Assembly (NCBI RefSeq): GCF_005239225.2
Contig: NC_133301.1
Location: 8,742,318-8,806,317, forward strand
Direction of reading: 5' to 3'
DNA from: Populus alba
Lineage: Eukaryota; Streptophyta; Magnoliopsida; Malpighiales; Salicaceae
DNA length: 64,000 nucleotides
Position numbers and translations under genes: made by a program. The notes under the pieces are model-generated. The model had not been told where the DNA came from and searched no databases. It saw only the letters and a list, made by a program, of their open reading frames with translations. Shown here piece by piece: positions 34,629 to 45,850 of this stretch (the first letter of the stretch is position 1; every line of letters starts with the position of its first letter).

Positions 34629-35328
34629 AGGCTCCATTTGTTTTATAGGAAGTGGTATCTTGAAAATCACTTTCTACACTTTCTAGTGTTTATTTACCAT
34701 TAGAAAAGATAATCAACGAAAAATACTTTACAATAAAAAGAAAATTTAACTTGGTTTCCAATAAAGTGTTCTGATTTTATTTTGGGCAGAAAACACTTTC
34801 TAGAAGCCGTGAAACATTAAAAAATATCTTGTTATTTGTTAATTATATCAAGTTTGGTTATTAATCTTTTGATTATTATATATTTTGTTTTGAATTTTGT
34901 CCCTTAAAATTTGATTTAATTTGATTTTTATACCAACTTTGATCCTTATTTTTTTTTAATTGTTATTTATTTTTTTTTTATCCTTTTCTTAATTGAAATT
35001 TCTTATCTATCAAATTTGATTCGTATTCTTTTGATTATTATTTATTTTATTTGAAATAATTTATAAAATTGATTTTATTTTCAATTCATCATCTTTCAAT
35101 TTTTTTTATCTATCAGATATGGTTCCCATATTTTTAATAAACTTGAAAAATAAGAAGTTATTTTTTAGCTAATTTTTTTATGACTTAGCCAAATACTGGA
35201 AAGTGTTTTTCAACTCATTTTTAATGACACCACCAAATATTAAAAAATAATTCACTTTGTGGGAATTCACTTTCTATGAAAACCTCTTTCCAAAATGAAA
35301 CTACTTTCTAACAAATAAATAGGGCTTT
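34629..35328. mobile_element. Non-autonomous DNA transposon with terminal inverted repeats (about 700 bp)
   Basis: The left end GGCTCCATTTGTTT followed by TAGGAAGTGG is matched in inverted orientation by the right end, whose complement starts AGCCCTATTTATTTG and continues TTAGAAAGTAG. Inner sequences also mirror each other (GAAAATCACTTTCTACACTTT against AGTGAATTCCCACAAAGTGAATT). No transposase frame. The target duplication is unclear, so the superfamily is left open; the end sequence is reminiscent of hAT-type MITEs. Confidence 0.6.
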
Positions 35329-35719
35329 AATCAACTACTAATGGCTCTTTAAAAGGATCATCCTTTTATTAATAAATGAATTTGTCTAATGTTGATTTAA
35401 GATCCATCCATTAGGAGATGGAAAACTCAATGAACCTGACTTATCAAAATAACAATGTGGTAGTCAATAGCATCATATAGGCCCTGATTGATTAGCTTAA
35501 TCAAATTCAGAATGAGAATGAGCTGAGACAAAATTGATCTCTCACATAAATACCTAGAAAGCAAGTATCATGATATCAACCAACTGGAAAATGCTTAAAT
35601 GAGGATGTATGGGAGTTTCCAACCATATCATAGATATCATATGCCTACAATGCAAATATAATCATAAAACCTAGCCATAGTGGAGCATGATCACACATGA
35701 AGTGCCATTTATTCGACTA

Positions 35720-36245
35720 ATAACCCATGTGTCAAATAAATAAAAATAATAGTTTTTCACTATTAAACAGGAAAATAAAGGCTAAAATTGATCGTCAATA
35801 GTGAAATAGACCAAGTTGAAAAAGAGTCTAAATCCACTAAAAAGGATAGAAAACTATCAATCAAAAGAGCTAGAAGTTATGATTGATTAGAAGATATAAA
35901 AGATGTGATTAACCATGGAAAGAAAATTGATCACAAAGATAAAGGTTTGCATAATTGACTAGATGACCAAGTCTTATTTAGAATAACAAGTAGTACAAAT
36001 TATTTAGGGTTCATATGAATGCTAAGAAGAAGATGCATAAAATTAAAAATTTAGATTGTATTAGAATTTATTATATAAATTGTTTATCTATTGTAAATAA
36101 TCTATATAGGTTTAAGAATTATAGTCCTTATAGGACTTAGTCTCCATAACAATATAAAAAGGCCATCCATTTACTAGAAACAATGGCAAGCCCCCATGCA
36201 CACAATCTCTTTCTACAATTTACCTTTCTATATGCAACAAATCAT
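35720..36245 (+). mobile_element. Right LTR of the decayed retrotransposon starting near 31 kb
   Basis: Partner of 30985-31540 (see there). Between the two LTRs lie the nested minus-strand element, the TIR element, and short stretches of the original internal sequence. The whole composite is about 5.3 kb. Confidence 0.7.
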
Positions 36246-36469
36246 TTTAAGTTGTGTTATGAATGGGAAGGAAACAAATCATTTTGTTTTGAGGTAGATA
36301 TCTTTTTTTTTATATATAGAAATAAGCATGGAATTAATTAGCTAGATCTATGAAATAATTTTTCATTACATTCCTATTTTTTAGAGTAAAGTGAATTAAG
36401 GTAAATATATTTTTTTGTGACAAAATATCGATAACATGAACAAAGTTTCAAATTTTTTTAGCAAGGTAG

Positions 36470-39400
36470 CATATCTCGTGGTCCAAAGATAGTTTACTAG
36501 TATATGAGGTTTTGATCAATCAAATACAAATTTATTATATTTGGACCACATGCAAAGTCTAATTAGCTATGTTTTTGGACCAAATAAATAGGTTCAAACC
36601 CAAAAACATGCTTGGTTTAGCCAAAAAAACATGTCTAACAAAAATAAACATAAATTTTGATCTGATCATTGAATTGCTTGCTATAACTAGATGAGGTTAT
36701 AAAGGCCTTTAAATTAGACTCATAGAGATAAGCTGTAAAATTACCCATTAATTAGAAGAAAAAAAAAAGTTGAAGAATTGTATGGAGAGTGATTACAAAT
36801 CTATAACCATTATTGAGAACCCATTTCAGAAGTGTGAGTAAAGAAGATAATATATTTGATCATGATAAATATGTCATAGAGACTTAGGGTTTGGGTTCAT
36901 ATTATCAGAGTTTATAGGTACCTTATAAGTACAAGAGTTTATTGATTTGTTACATGAAGTAGAGAGAATTGTTTTGCACAAGAAAGTCCCAAAATAAGTG
37001 GTAAACCCAAGATTAGTGACAAGGAACAATATTTATTGTGAGTGCACTAATGATTTCTATAAGCTAGTGACTCGTTGCTTGAATGGATTATGATAATCCA
37101 TAAAATAAATGATTTGTTTATATTTATTGTAGATGGTTTTAGAAGCCTATTAAAAGGATTTAACTGTGGAGAAACAATAATTTAGGGCAACCAATAAAGC
37201 ATGCTAGGTGATAAGAATATTAAGGGAGTGCATGTCGATGACTAGAGGATAACCACTCAACTTAAACCTACTCTCTAATAAACCACAAGTTAGGGTTTGG
37301 TTCTGGTTCTAAAGTTTAATTTTATAGGTGTGGTGATAAAGAGCATCATTCCCTTGAGTGTTATGAACTAAAGAGTCAGTTAGGCAATAATCTATTAATA
37401 AAAGAGCTTGATAAATTCATGCAATATTTTGTTTTTGTTGATTCAAATTATAAGGAGTTTCTGTATAGAGATGATAATGTTATCTTAGTCATCTAAAAGA
37501 GTCAACTGACATCTAATGTGATTCAAGTGAAGACTGGTTACATACTAACATCTTTTATTTAACATGTATAATTAAAAACTAAGGTATGCAACTTAATCAT
37601 TGATAATGGCAGTTGTGAGAACATGGTATTGATAAAGATGATAACAAAGTTGTATCTCAAAATAGATAGCCACCTTAAACCCTATAAACTTATATAGTTA
37701 AAGTGAGACAATGAGTTAATTAAGGACAAACAATTTTTTATTACATTTTTCTTAGGTAAAAAGATATTATGACAGTGTTTGTTTTTATGTATTATCTATG
37801 GATGCATGTCATATAATGTTAAGCAAGACTTGGTAATGTAATAAGAATATAGTGCATAACAGACAATGCAATATATACACCCTCAGGATAAAAAGAAAGT
37901 GTGTCACTTCAATGCCTATATGAGAGAGAGTAGTTTTTAAAGTTGAACCAAACAAGGTTAAAAATGGCCGCCCACTTTCAAAAAAATTCATCATGTTATA
38001 AGTTTACATGGTCTGATGTCTTTTTATAAATAGTTCATCCACAACTTTAGTGTCTTCATTGCATCTATTATTAAATGCCTTAAGAAGCATACTTTTTATT
38101 GAATGAAAGAAGTAACTTCTAGTTAGTAAAGTGGAAAATGATTGAAGCTTTTGTATTGGACCTTATTGATTTTAACAAGTTATTTGAGGTTAATTTTCAT
38201 GTCTATAGTTTGGGTAATTAATGATTCCTTACTCAATATAGGCGCATTATGATGCTTTTTATTAAAAATTCGCGAGCTCCATGAAGAATCACTTTAATTA
38301 TGATTTGAAGTTTTATGCCATTGTTTAAACATTGAAGCATTAGGGATGCTACCTAGTCTAGAAAGAGTTTATACTTATTATTGATAACAAGATGTGAATG
38401 TACATCAATAGACAATATAAATTGAGTTATTGACATACCAATTAGGCATATATCTTTCAAGAGTTTATCTTTTTCTTAAGGCACCAGTTTGATAGCCTTA
38501 ATAAAATAGCTAATGAACTAAGTAAAGGAGTTGTTCTCTTTAGCAATATGCATACTGAAGTGTTGGGATTCGCTACTTTTCAAGAGTTGTACTTTAAAGA
38601 CCCATCTTGTAGATAGATTTATACTGACTTGGCTAATGAAGGTTGAAGGATGTAAAAAGCATAAGAGGGGGGAGGGATGAATCAGGGCTTTACTGAGAGT
38701 TATAACATTTTAATTTTTTTTTTTAATTTCTTCAAGTATGTCGAAACCTAACAAGTAATATCAAAGAACACAATTAAAGAGATAAAGGAAGAAAGAGATA
38801 CCAAAATTTAGAGCGGTTCGTATAATTGTTTGCTTCACTCCTTAAACCTTCATTTAAGTATTCATTATCACACATGATCCTTTCATCAAATGAGACCAAA
38901 CCAATTATATAATTTTTTTCAGGCTTAATATTAAACCTAATCCTTTTACATGCTAAAGATAAAACATATCTTAATTTTTTTTTCAGGGTTCAAGATTAAG
39001 CCCAATCCTTTTACGAGCTAAAAATCAAATCTATTACCTAATCTTTTTATAGGTTTAATATTAAAAAATCTTACACGCAACATTTTTCAAGGATCAAGAT
39101 TGAAAAACCCACGCATAATTTTTTCAAGAAAAACACTAAAATCTCTCTTTGGCTTACAACCTCTTAATTAATCAAATGGTTTCATGTTCCACTTACACTT
39201 TTATAAGTGGTTTATCTCTCTTAAGAGAATAATCACTCCTTACCCAAAAGAAAATTACAAAGATTAAACTCAAGTTTTTATAGAAATGTAATCCTCTTTA
39301 CAAAGATGAAAGAGTAATTTTGATGTAATAAAATTCAAAATTTTTCAATGGAATATAAGAGAATAGTTAGAGTATTTTATAATGAGAAATATCAAATCAT

Positions 39401-41400
39401 CAAGATGTAAGATTCTAAGATTGAAGAGTTAAATTGTTAAGAAAGTTCATACATGAATTCAATTTTAAGCTTGTAAGGTGTAGAGTGTAAGAGAGTTTTT
39501 ATCTTTGAACAATAAATGAATTTATAGTAAAAAATTTGAACTAACAATTACTAATTAGAGGAAAAGAGAGAAGTAATTTTTTTTTCTCTTCCAAGTTTTC
39601 TTTCTCTCCATAAGAAACAACTATAACACATTTTTTAAAGAGAAAACGAGTTGTTGCTAGATAACTTAAGTATTAAGCACTCTTCTCTTAAAATTACAAA
39701 TTTGACACCTTAGATAATAATAATAAATAAAAGGTATAAAAACCCATGTGAAAAGAGTTTTAGCTTACAAGTGGAAATTAAAATATTTTGTGGTGCAAAA
39801 ACACACAATAAAGTTCATGCTCTTTATTTAAGTGAAAATACCAAAATATATGGAGAAATAATTTTCGTGAGGTATATTTCACTATTTCACTATATGATAT
39901 TTTGTGCACTTAACATACTTTCGGATGAAAACTTAATTAGCAATAAAATATTTTAGGATGAAAATCATTTTTGTGATGCCAAATTAAATTATATAAAGAC
40001 TTGATTACATAAAGATATGAGCTTGAAAGTCTTTAAGTCAAGTTTACATCCAAGGAGTCCGTAACTTTAATTTGATGTAGAATAATTCCTATAACAATAA
40101 TACTTTGACATACATATTAAATAAAATCATATATTGTTATCATAAAGACAAATAATCCATAGTTGATTACAAACCTTTTGGCTAACAAAGGTAAGTCAGG
40201 TGACTTTGTACTTGTGGATGATTTTTTTAATTTCATGGTGTGTAATTGTGTATTATTGACTATTCTTCACGTTAACACATCATTTATAAGATGTATTATG
40301 AGGTTCACTTTAGATGTGATAAAATATTAGCATTGATTTTATTTAACTACTATTGGCCTAAATTGTTGGCAAAGTATTAGGATTCGGAAAGAGGATTACT
40401 ACCTATCAGCGATACAAAGATTATTTGACCAATAATGAATTGTACACTCCCTTGCTTATACCTAATGCTTCTTAGTTGGATGTTAGTATGCGTTGTAACC
40501 AATGGGATATGAATTCAATCCTTGTGGTGGTAGACATATCTAAAATGATCCACTTTATTCTTTGTAGGAAAACCATGAATGCTTTCTAGACTATATCCAT
40601 TTCAAGGAGGTGGTTCATTTACATAAGATTCCTAGGTCCATTACCTCTAACTAGGATTCCAACTTAATGAGAAACTTCTAGAATAGTTTGTGGAGATGAG
40701 GGGTAAGTTAGGAAATTAGTTTAATTTTAGCAAAGCTCACCATACTTAAACAAATGGAAAAACATAAATGGTGAATTCCAGCCAGTTGAAGACCTTTAAT
40801 GTTTTTAATGTGCAATATTTATCCATCTATCTAGTGCTAGAACTTGAGGATGAGTTCTCTTTAACCTATAGAGACTAATACATGATATTTTAATCAATCA
40901 GATATAGATCTATTGTATTTGGATCTTGTGAATAGCCTAGTTTATATATATGGACCATATGGACATGTATAAGCATAAGAAGAGGCCTGGTTATGCAAAC
41001 AACATGTTTTAAAAAAAAAATCTAGCATAATTGTTTATTTGATTCTTAGATCAATTTAAAATTTTTCAAGGGATTCTACCAGCTTAATTCTATGTTAGGT
41101 CTATTTGCTATATAACTAGTCAAGGTCTGAAAAACCTTCAAATTAGGCTTACAAGATGATGTTTTTCTTAATTATGTTATTTTTCTATTTAATTTTATAT
41201 TTTAGCCTTAATTTTAGAATTTATTTTTATTTATCCTATCCATTTAAGGACTTAAAATTTTCTTTGCAAGGTTGGTTTCAAATTTTTTTTAAAGGGTTGT
41301 AATCTATTTAAGACAAAAAAAAAATACTTCAATAATAAAACTATGAATGAGGTTCTTGTGTTGAGTTTTTTTAAAAACAAAATTATATTTTTCTTTTTGT
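36470..41400 (+). mobile_element. Ty3/gypsy retrotransposon relic with LTR remnants
   Basis: LTR-like ends at about 36470-36740 and 40850-41400 share ordered phrases (GATCAATCAAATAC against AATCAATCAGATAT; TTGCTATAACTAG against TTGCTATATAACTAG; CTTTAAATTAGACT against CTTCAAATTAGGCT). Between them, on the plus strand, are a degenerate zinc knuckle near 37325 (RCGDKEHH then ECY) and a protease trace near 37590 (CNLIIDNGSCENMVL), in which the active-site Asp-Ser/Thr-Gly reads DNG. Then come reverse transcriptase end and RNase H traces at 38130-38640 (FNYDLKFYAIV, INRQYKLSY, HQFDSLNKIANELSKG). After an insertion there are integrase zinc-binding and core traces at 40193-40600 (FNYYWPKL, SILVVVDISKMIHFI) and the integrase end near 40800 (KTFNVFNVQYL). 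Most of the reverse transcriptase core is deleted and stops are frequent, so it is inactive. Confidence 0.85.
38644..40177. mobile_element. 1.5-kb insertion inside the gypsy relic, between RNase H and integrase
   Basis: The gypsy reading stops at TDLANEG near 38640 and resumes at LLANKGKSGDFVLVDD near 40180. TTGGCTAATGAAGGT at 38629-38643 matches TTGGCTAACAAAGGT at 40178-40192 in 13 of 15 bases, as expected for an old target-site duplication. The insert begins with a G-run phrase (AAGAGGGGGGAGGGATGAAT), is otherwise AT-rich, and has no long frame, LTR pair or clear inverted ends. The element class is unknown. Confidence 0.65.
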
Positions 41401-41427
41401 TTAAATCTTAAACTTTGGTTTGGTTTC

Positions 41428-41429
<2 letters not shown>

Positions 41430-41464
<35 letters not shown>

Positions 41465-41493
41465 TCACTCACACACACACACAAACACACACA
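41430..41493. repeat. Compound (TC)n(AC)n microsatellite
   Basis: About ten TC units pass into AC/CACT units. It lies just beyond the right LTR of the gypsy relic. Confidence 0.95.
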
Positions 41494-43270
41494 TATATTA
41501 ACAAGAAACTAGTAAGTTTTTCCATTTATATGTATCCATTTCTTTTATTGCAAGGATTACTCTCAATGTTATAAATAAATGAGAATTTAAGCTTATTCTT
41601 TTGTTTGTATCAAATTCTAGAGGAGTGTAAACATGTTATTATTTTTAGAAATTTAAATGAGTTAAGTTTACATTTTATATATCAATTTATTATGAATACA
41701 AGCAAGTAATTTATCATGAACACGGTACATTAAAACACAACTTCCTTCCAAACCCAACTTGATAGTCACCATTATTATGATATTATAAAAGTAATATTAT
41801 TCATATCATTAGAGCTAACTGATTATTTTAATTTAAATTAGTTCAATAAATGATTACTTAAATAAACACATGCGGAGAAATAAAATGATCAACTTTCATC
41901 AAACAAGCATAGTTTGGTGAAAAATTTCAGGATATAACATAAGATAGAAAAGTATTGACAAAGTAACACACGTTATTAACAATTGTTTTTTATTGAAAAG
42001 TAATTATTATCTTAAATGGGTTACCATGTCGTTGAAGGGTGTTGAATAATTGATAAACATGATTAATTTAATTATTTTACATGGCCTATATGAATAATAT
42101 GATATTCCCTAGTTACTTTCCTCCAACAGTAGCAACAGAGTGATAGCAACCCCAACCCCATCTCTTTTTTTCTTGTCCTAACAAACAAAACAACCATAAA
42201 TATCCGTTTCGATTTTGAGGTTGTTTGTTATAAAGCCATGAACTTCTCCTCTAACTTGATTGTATTAAGGTGTATCATTAATGGGTCCCTTTCAAATTTT
42301 GTTGTAATATTCTCTATGGGATTATGATTCGTGGGTTTTGTCTGTAAGGAGATACAATTCTATGATCAGAGATAGAAAAACATCAGTTACTAGGGATTAT
42401 CAAACCCGTGATTTTGAATCATAATTTTTATTAAAATAATAACAAAAACACGGTTCTTTTTCAAAGTATACTATTCTTCTAGAACTTTCTTCTAAACTTG
42501 TCATTTTTCAAAAAAAATGAAAAGGAAAAGGAGCTTAATACATGTGGTGACAGTGAAGATGAAGAAAGTTTAGAAATGCTAAAATAAGAACAAGTAGTTT
42601 CTGAAAGAAGTTCGAGTCTAGCTCTGCCATTCTCGGCAATCCGACCTGTCTGGTGTTCTGTTCACCCCTTCAACTATAGGTAAAAGCGCGCGCGGGGGTT
42701 AGAAACCATGATATATTATTAGAAACGTCGAGGATAATATCACAAGTAAAATTAAACAACTCTCGAGTTACTTTGTTCGGATGGAGAAGACGCTTCTATA
42801 TATCTCTGTATGGTAAATTAAGAGTGAAGACACTCCCTCCTCTCCCTTTTTAACCTGTTGGTAAAGAGTAAAGACACTCCCTCCTATCACTTTTTATTTT
42901 CCCAAGATTTTATAAGGAATTCCTGTCGCTTTATAAAAGATTTCATACTTGATTTTGATAGACTGCATGCCACATGAGATGCTGTGATCACTGTTCATTC
43001 ACAACTCTCAATTATCAGCTAATCACTACGAAATCAAAAGCTAAAACAATCCATCTCCAAAGCTTTTTCTTTCTGATTAATAGGACCATATGTATTATTG
43101 TTATGATAATATAGAAGGAAAAGCAACAAACACTCTCTTTTCTCGTCATGCCCTTTTTTACATTACCTCTCAAGATATTTGACAAATATGGAATAGAATG
43201 AAACATAGCATACTACATGCTACTAAGTAGCATATAGCAAGTTAGATCGACATCATGTGCAAATAAAGCT
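41494..43270. other. Intergenic DNA downstream of the HHO gene
   Basis: No gene called. A short tandem duplication with AAGACACTCCCTCCT occurs twice at about 42826-42895, and a GCGCGCGCG tract is near 42690. Two short hydrophobic frames are chance. The right edge is the 3' untranslated region of the HHO gene. Confidence 0.45.
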
Positions 43271-43303
43271 AAAACCCTAACCCTAACCCTAACTCTAACC
43301 CTA
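43271..43303 (-). repeat. Short GGGTTA telomere-like repeat behind the HHO stop codon
   Basis: On the minus strand (sense of the HHO gene) this reads GTAGGGTTAGAGTTAGGG followed by two further GGGTTA units and TTT. It starts 14 bases after the TAA and so is probably in the 3' untranslated region. The unit is the six-base form, not the seven-base TTTAGGG unit of most plant telomeres. Four GGG runs with short loops could fold as a G-quadruplex in the transcript. Confidence 0.85.
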
Positions 43304-43317
43304 CACACTGGAGAGGT

Positions 43318-45139
43318 TTAAAACTTGAGAGTGATCTCACTCCCATTGCTCTCTTCGCCATCTTCTCTCAGAGCCGCCAGCCCTCTTCTCTCTCCACCAT
43401 CATTTTCACCACTCTCGCCCTTCCAGCTGCTGCTTTCTGACTTGCCATCTTCAATGCTCTCAGACCTGTCCCTAGTGCCCCTGACATCCGACTCCGGGGA
43501 GCTTTGGGCCTGTGAGGTGGGCTTGTACAAGTGGAGTTGGTGGTAGAGGGTGTGGTGGTGAAGCGGTGGTGGAGGTGTCGCAGCTGCAGTGTAGAAGTCT
43601 TGGGACACAGGTGGTGCAGCACAGAAGTGAGGTGGCGGTGCATGAGAAGCTTGGTGGGCGCCATAGAGGGTGGGCCCCCCACTATGAGCTGCTGCCGCTG
43701 CCGTGGCGTACTCAGGGGGGACCCATATGCCACCCAGGACCACAAGTTGTGGTGGTGGGGCTCCTGCTGCTTGTGGGCTTGGACTGGGTCGCCTTGTATG
43801 AAGCCTATATTTCTGTGTCACCAAGTAAGAAAGGACAAATAGAATTATATCATTGGCATCTGCAGTGTACTATTAACACTAACATATTCAAAGCATGCAT
43901 TGAGTGCATACTTGTTATGTCAGGTCAAAAGAAATAGTACAAAGCCTCTTTCATGCATGCTGCCAGAGCCTCACAAATCATAAGAGGAAAGACTACCAGA
44001 GAGAGAGAGAGAGAGAGAGAGAGACGAGTACAAATATATACCTGCAGATGGCTTTTAACTTCATCATTGGTCAAACCGTCAACCTTCATGAGTTCCCTGA
44101 TTTGTTTTGGGGTGGCCACTGTTTTCATGCATCAGTACCAGAAAAGAAATCAGGAAAATACTAGAGACAATAACATGTAACCCACCAATGATACATATAA
44201 TTATGACAATGATAAAGATCGGTAACACCATGATGACAAACTGGACCATCACAGTTAAGATTTTGATTACCTTGAGAACCACCAAGCATATGAAGAGCAT
44301 TGACAAATCTGCGGTGTAAGTCAGGCGACCAACATCTCCTTGCTTTTCTATGAGTCTGGGTGGTAGATGTAGTAGAAGCAGCTGCAGTGTTTGTTGCTTG
44401 GCCATCAGATGAAGAATTATTAACAGCTCCTTTTGCTTGCTCAATCACAACCCCACCATTGCCAATCTTATTACCAGAACTTTCTCTTTTTGGACAAGAA
44501 AATCCATTCTCAGCTTCTGAGCATTTTTTATGATCGAATTCCATGTGTTTATCAATTGAAGAAAGAGCTAGGGTTGGGCTTGGACACAGGTTTCTTTCTT
44601 TTGAGAATGGAAGGAAAGCTCCTCCATTTCTTTGTTTGGTATCCAAGGCCAGCTTGGAACTAACATTGAATCCTATATCAGTTTGTTTTGGGGATGTCAA
44701 TGTGGTCTGTGGTTTGGATTCATTGCTGTCTTGGCTCCAAAGTTGTGCTGTTGTCATCCAGTTTGCCTTATCAGAAATGTTTGTTGTCTTCTCTAGGGCT
44801 TCAGATGTTGGTGTTTTGAGAGGAATGAATTCTTCAAGAACTGGTGTGGGCACTTGATTTGCTCTATAGGCTTGTAGTTGCTGCCTCGACGTCTCCACAG
44901 CTGAGTTGAAAGATGGAAATTAGATAGAGTCATTGATGAATTACAATCTTCTAACCTATGAGGTGTTACATTCTTTTAACAAATTAAATATGTCAAAAAT
45001 ATGTTCAAAGGGACGAACTCAAGAAATAAAGTAACAAACATAGAAAGCTAACTCAAATTTATATAAAATAAAATGGATAAAAAAAGACTTGAATTAAAAT
45101 GCTTCCATATGATGACATGAATATCTATCCAATTAATCT

Positions 45140-45210
<71 letters not shown>

Positions 45211-45489
45211 CTTGAATCCATAGTTTCAGATCAGTAGTTATAACAAAAGCATCAAAATCTTTCAAGAAAATAAATCCAGGCGATGTTATATATATATACC
45301 ATTGGTTAGAAGTTGCATGCAAAGGGGTAGCTCGCGTTTGAAAACATCAATCTTTAGCCTTTCTTCTTCAAGGAGAGAGAGAAACTCTTCAAGCTTTTGG
45401 GTCTGGTCATTCTGTTCTCCAAAAGATTTCAATAACATAGAATAGCTATGGGGCTTGCAATCCAGGCTGAGTTCTGATGGAGATGCCAT
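43318..45489 (-). CDS. HHO5/HHO6-like: GARP (G2-like MYB) transcription factor of the HHO/NIGT1 family
   Basis: Four exons on the minus strand with GT-AG borders and one continuous frame: 45489-45300, 44900-44271, 44118-44042 and 43812-43318 (TAA). The product is 463 residues. Residues about 1-65 form the N-terminal domain of this family ([42 protein letters not shown]), a helical region used for dimerisation. Residues about 249-309 are the GARP DNA-binding domain ([47 protein letters not shown]), split by introns after GGSQ and after SHLQ as usual. The C-terminal part has [14 protein letters not shown], a family hallmark, then Ala/His/Pro-rich low complexity and an acidic Ser-rich tail. Family knowledge: HHO/NIGT1 proteins are nuclear, mostly repressors, in nitrate and phosphate responses and meristem control. 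The assignment to HHO5/HHO6 rather than other HHO members is from memory of the C-terminal motif and is tentative. Confidence 0.93.
43999..44024. repeat. (GA)n microsatellite in intron 3 of the HHO gene
   Basis: About 13 GA units, transcribed as a CU tract within the 229-bp intron between exons 3 and 4. Confidence 0.9.
45144..45208. repeat. Long (AT)n microsatellite in intron 1 of the HHO gene
   Basis: More than 30 uninterrupted AT dinucleotides inside the 399-bp first intron (44901-45299). A second short TA run directly follows the exon 1 donor. Likely to vary in length between alleles. Confidence 0.95.
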
Positions 45490-45850
45490 AGTTACTAATC
45501 TGTCTTTTCTCGCACAGCAAGGAAACTCTCTCTACTCAACAAGCCTTGGGTTGTTGTTAGCGTTCATGCTACAATAGGAATAGCATATGCAGGAACAAAC
45601 AACAGCAAAAGAGGGCGGGTGTTCCGACTCTTGCTTTCTAGGTTCTGAGTTTTCAAGTGGGTTGGAGAGAGAGGGGGAGAGAGAGAGAGAGAGAGAGAGA
45701 TAAAGGGAGAGGCTGTTGTTTGTGAACACAAGGAGGATCGTCTTCTTTTTAGGGTTGAGTTCAAGAGGGAATAAAGTAGGGTTCGGAGAGAAAAGAAAAA
45801 GCTAGCAGGGGGGGCTAAAGAGCAATGGTAACTTCTTGCAAAGAGCAAAG
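45490..45850 (-). promoter_or_regulatory. 5' leader of the HHO gene with a CT tract
   Basis: Upstream of the ATG on the minus strand there is a CT microsatellite at 45701-45665 (GA on the plus strand) within pyrimidine-rich DNA. GAGA/CT tracts in plant 5' leaders are bound by BPC-type factors, so a regulatory role is possible but not shown. Confidence 0.5.

Noticed and set aside
43325..43937. Plus-strand open frames over the last HHO exon
   Set aside because: They are antisense shadows of the GC-rich, Ala/Pro-rich exon 4; the minus-strand frame matches a known family and splice sites.
45125..45322. Minus-strand frame rich in Ile-Tyr repeats
   Set aside because: Encoded by the (AT)n microsatellite in the first HHO intron.
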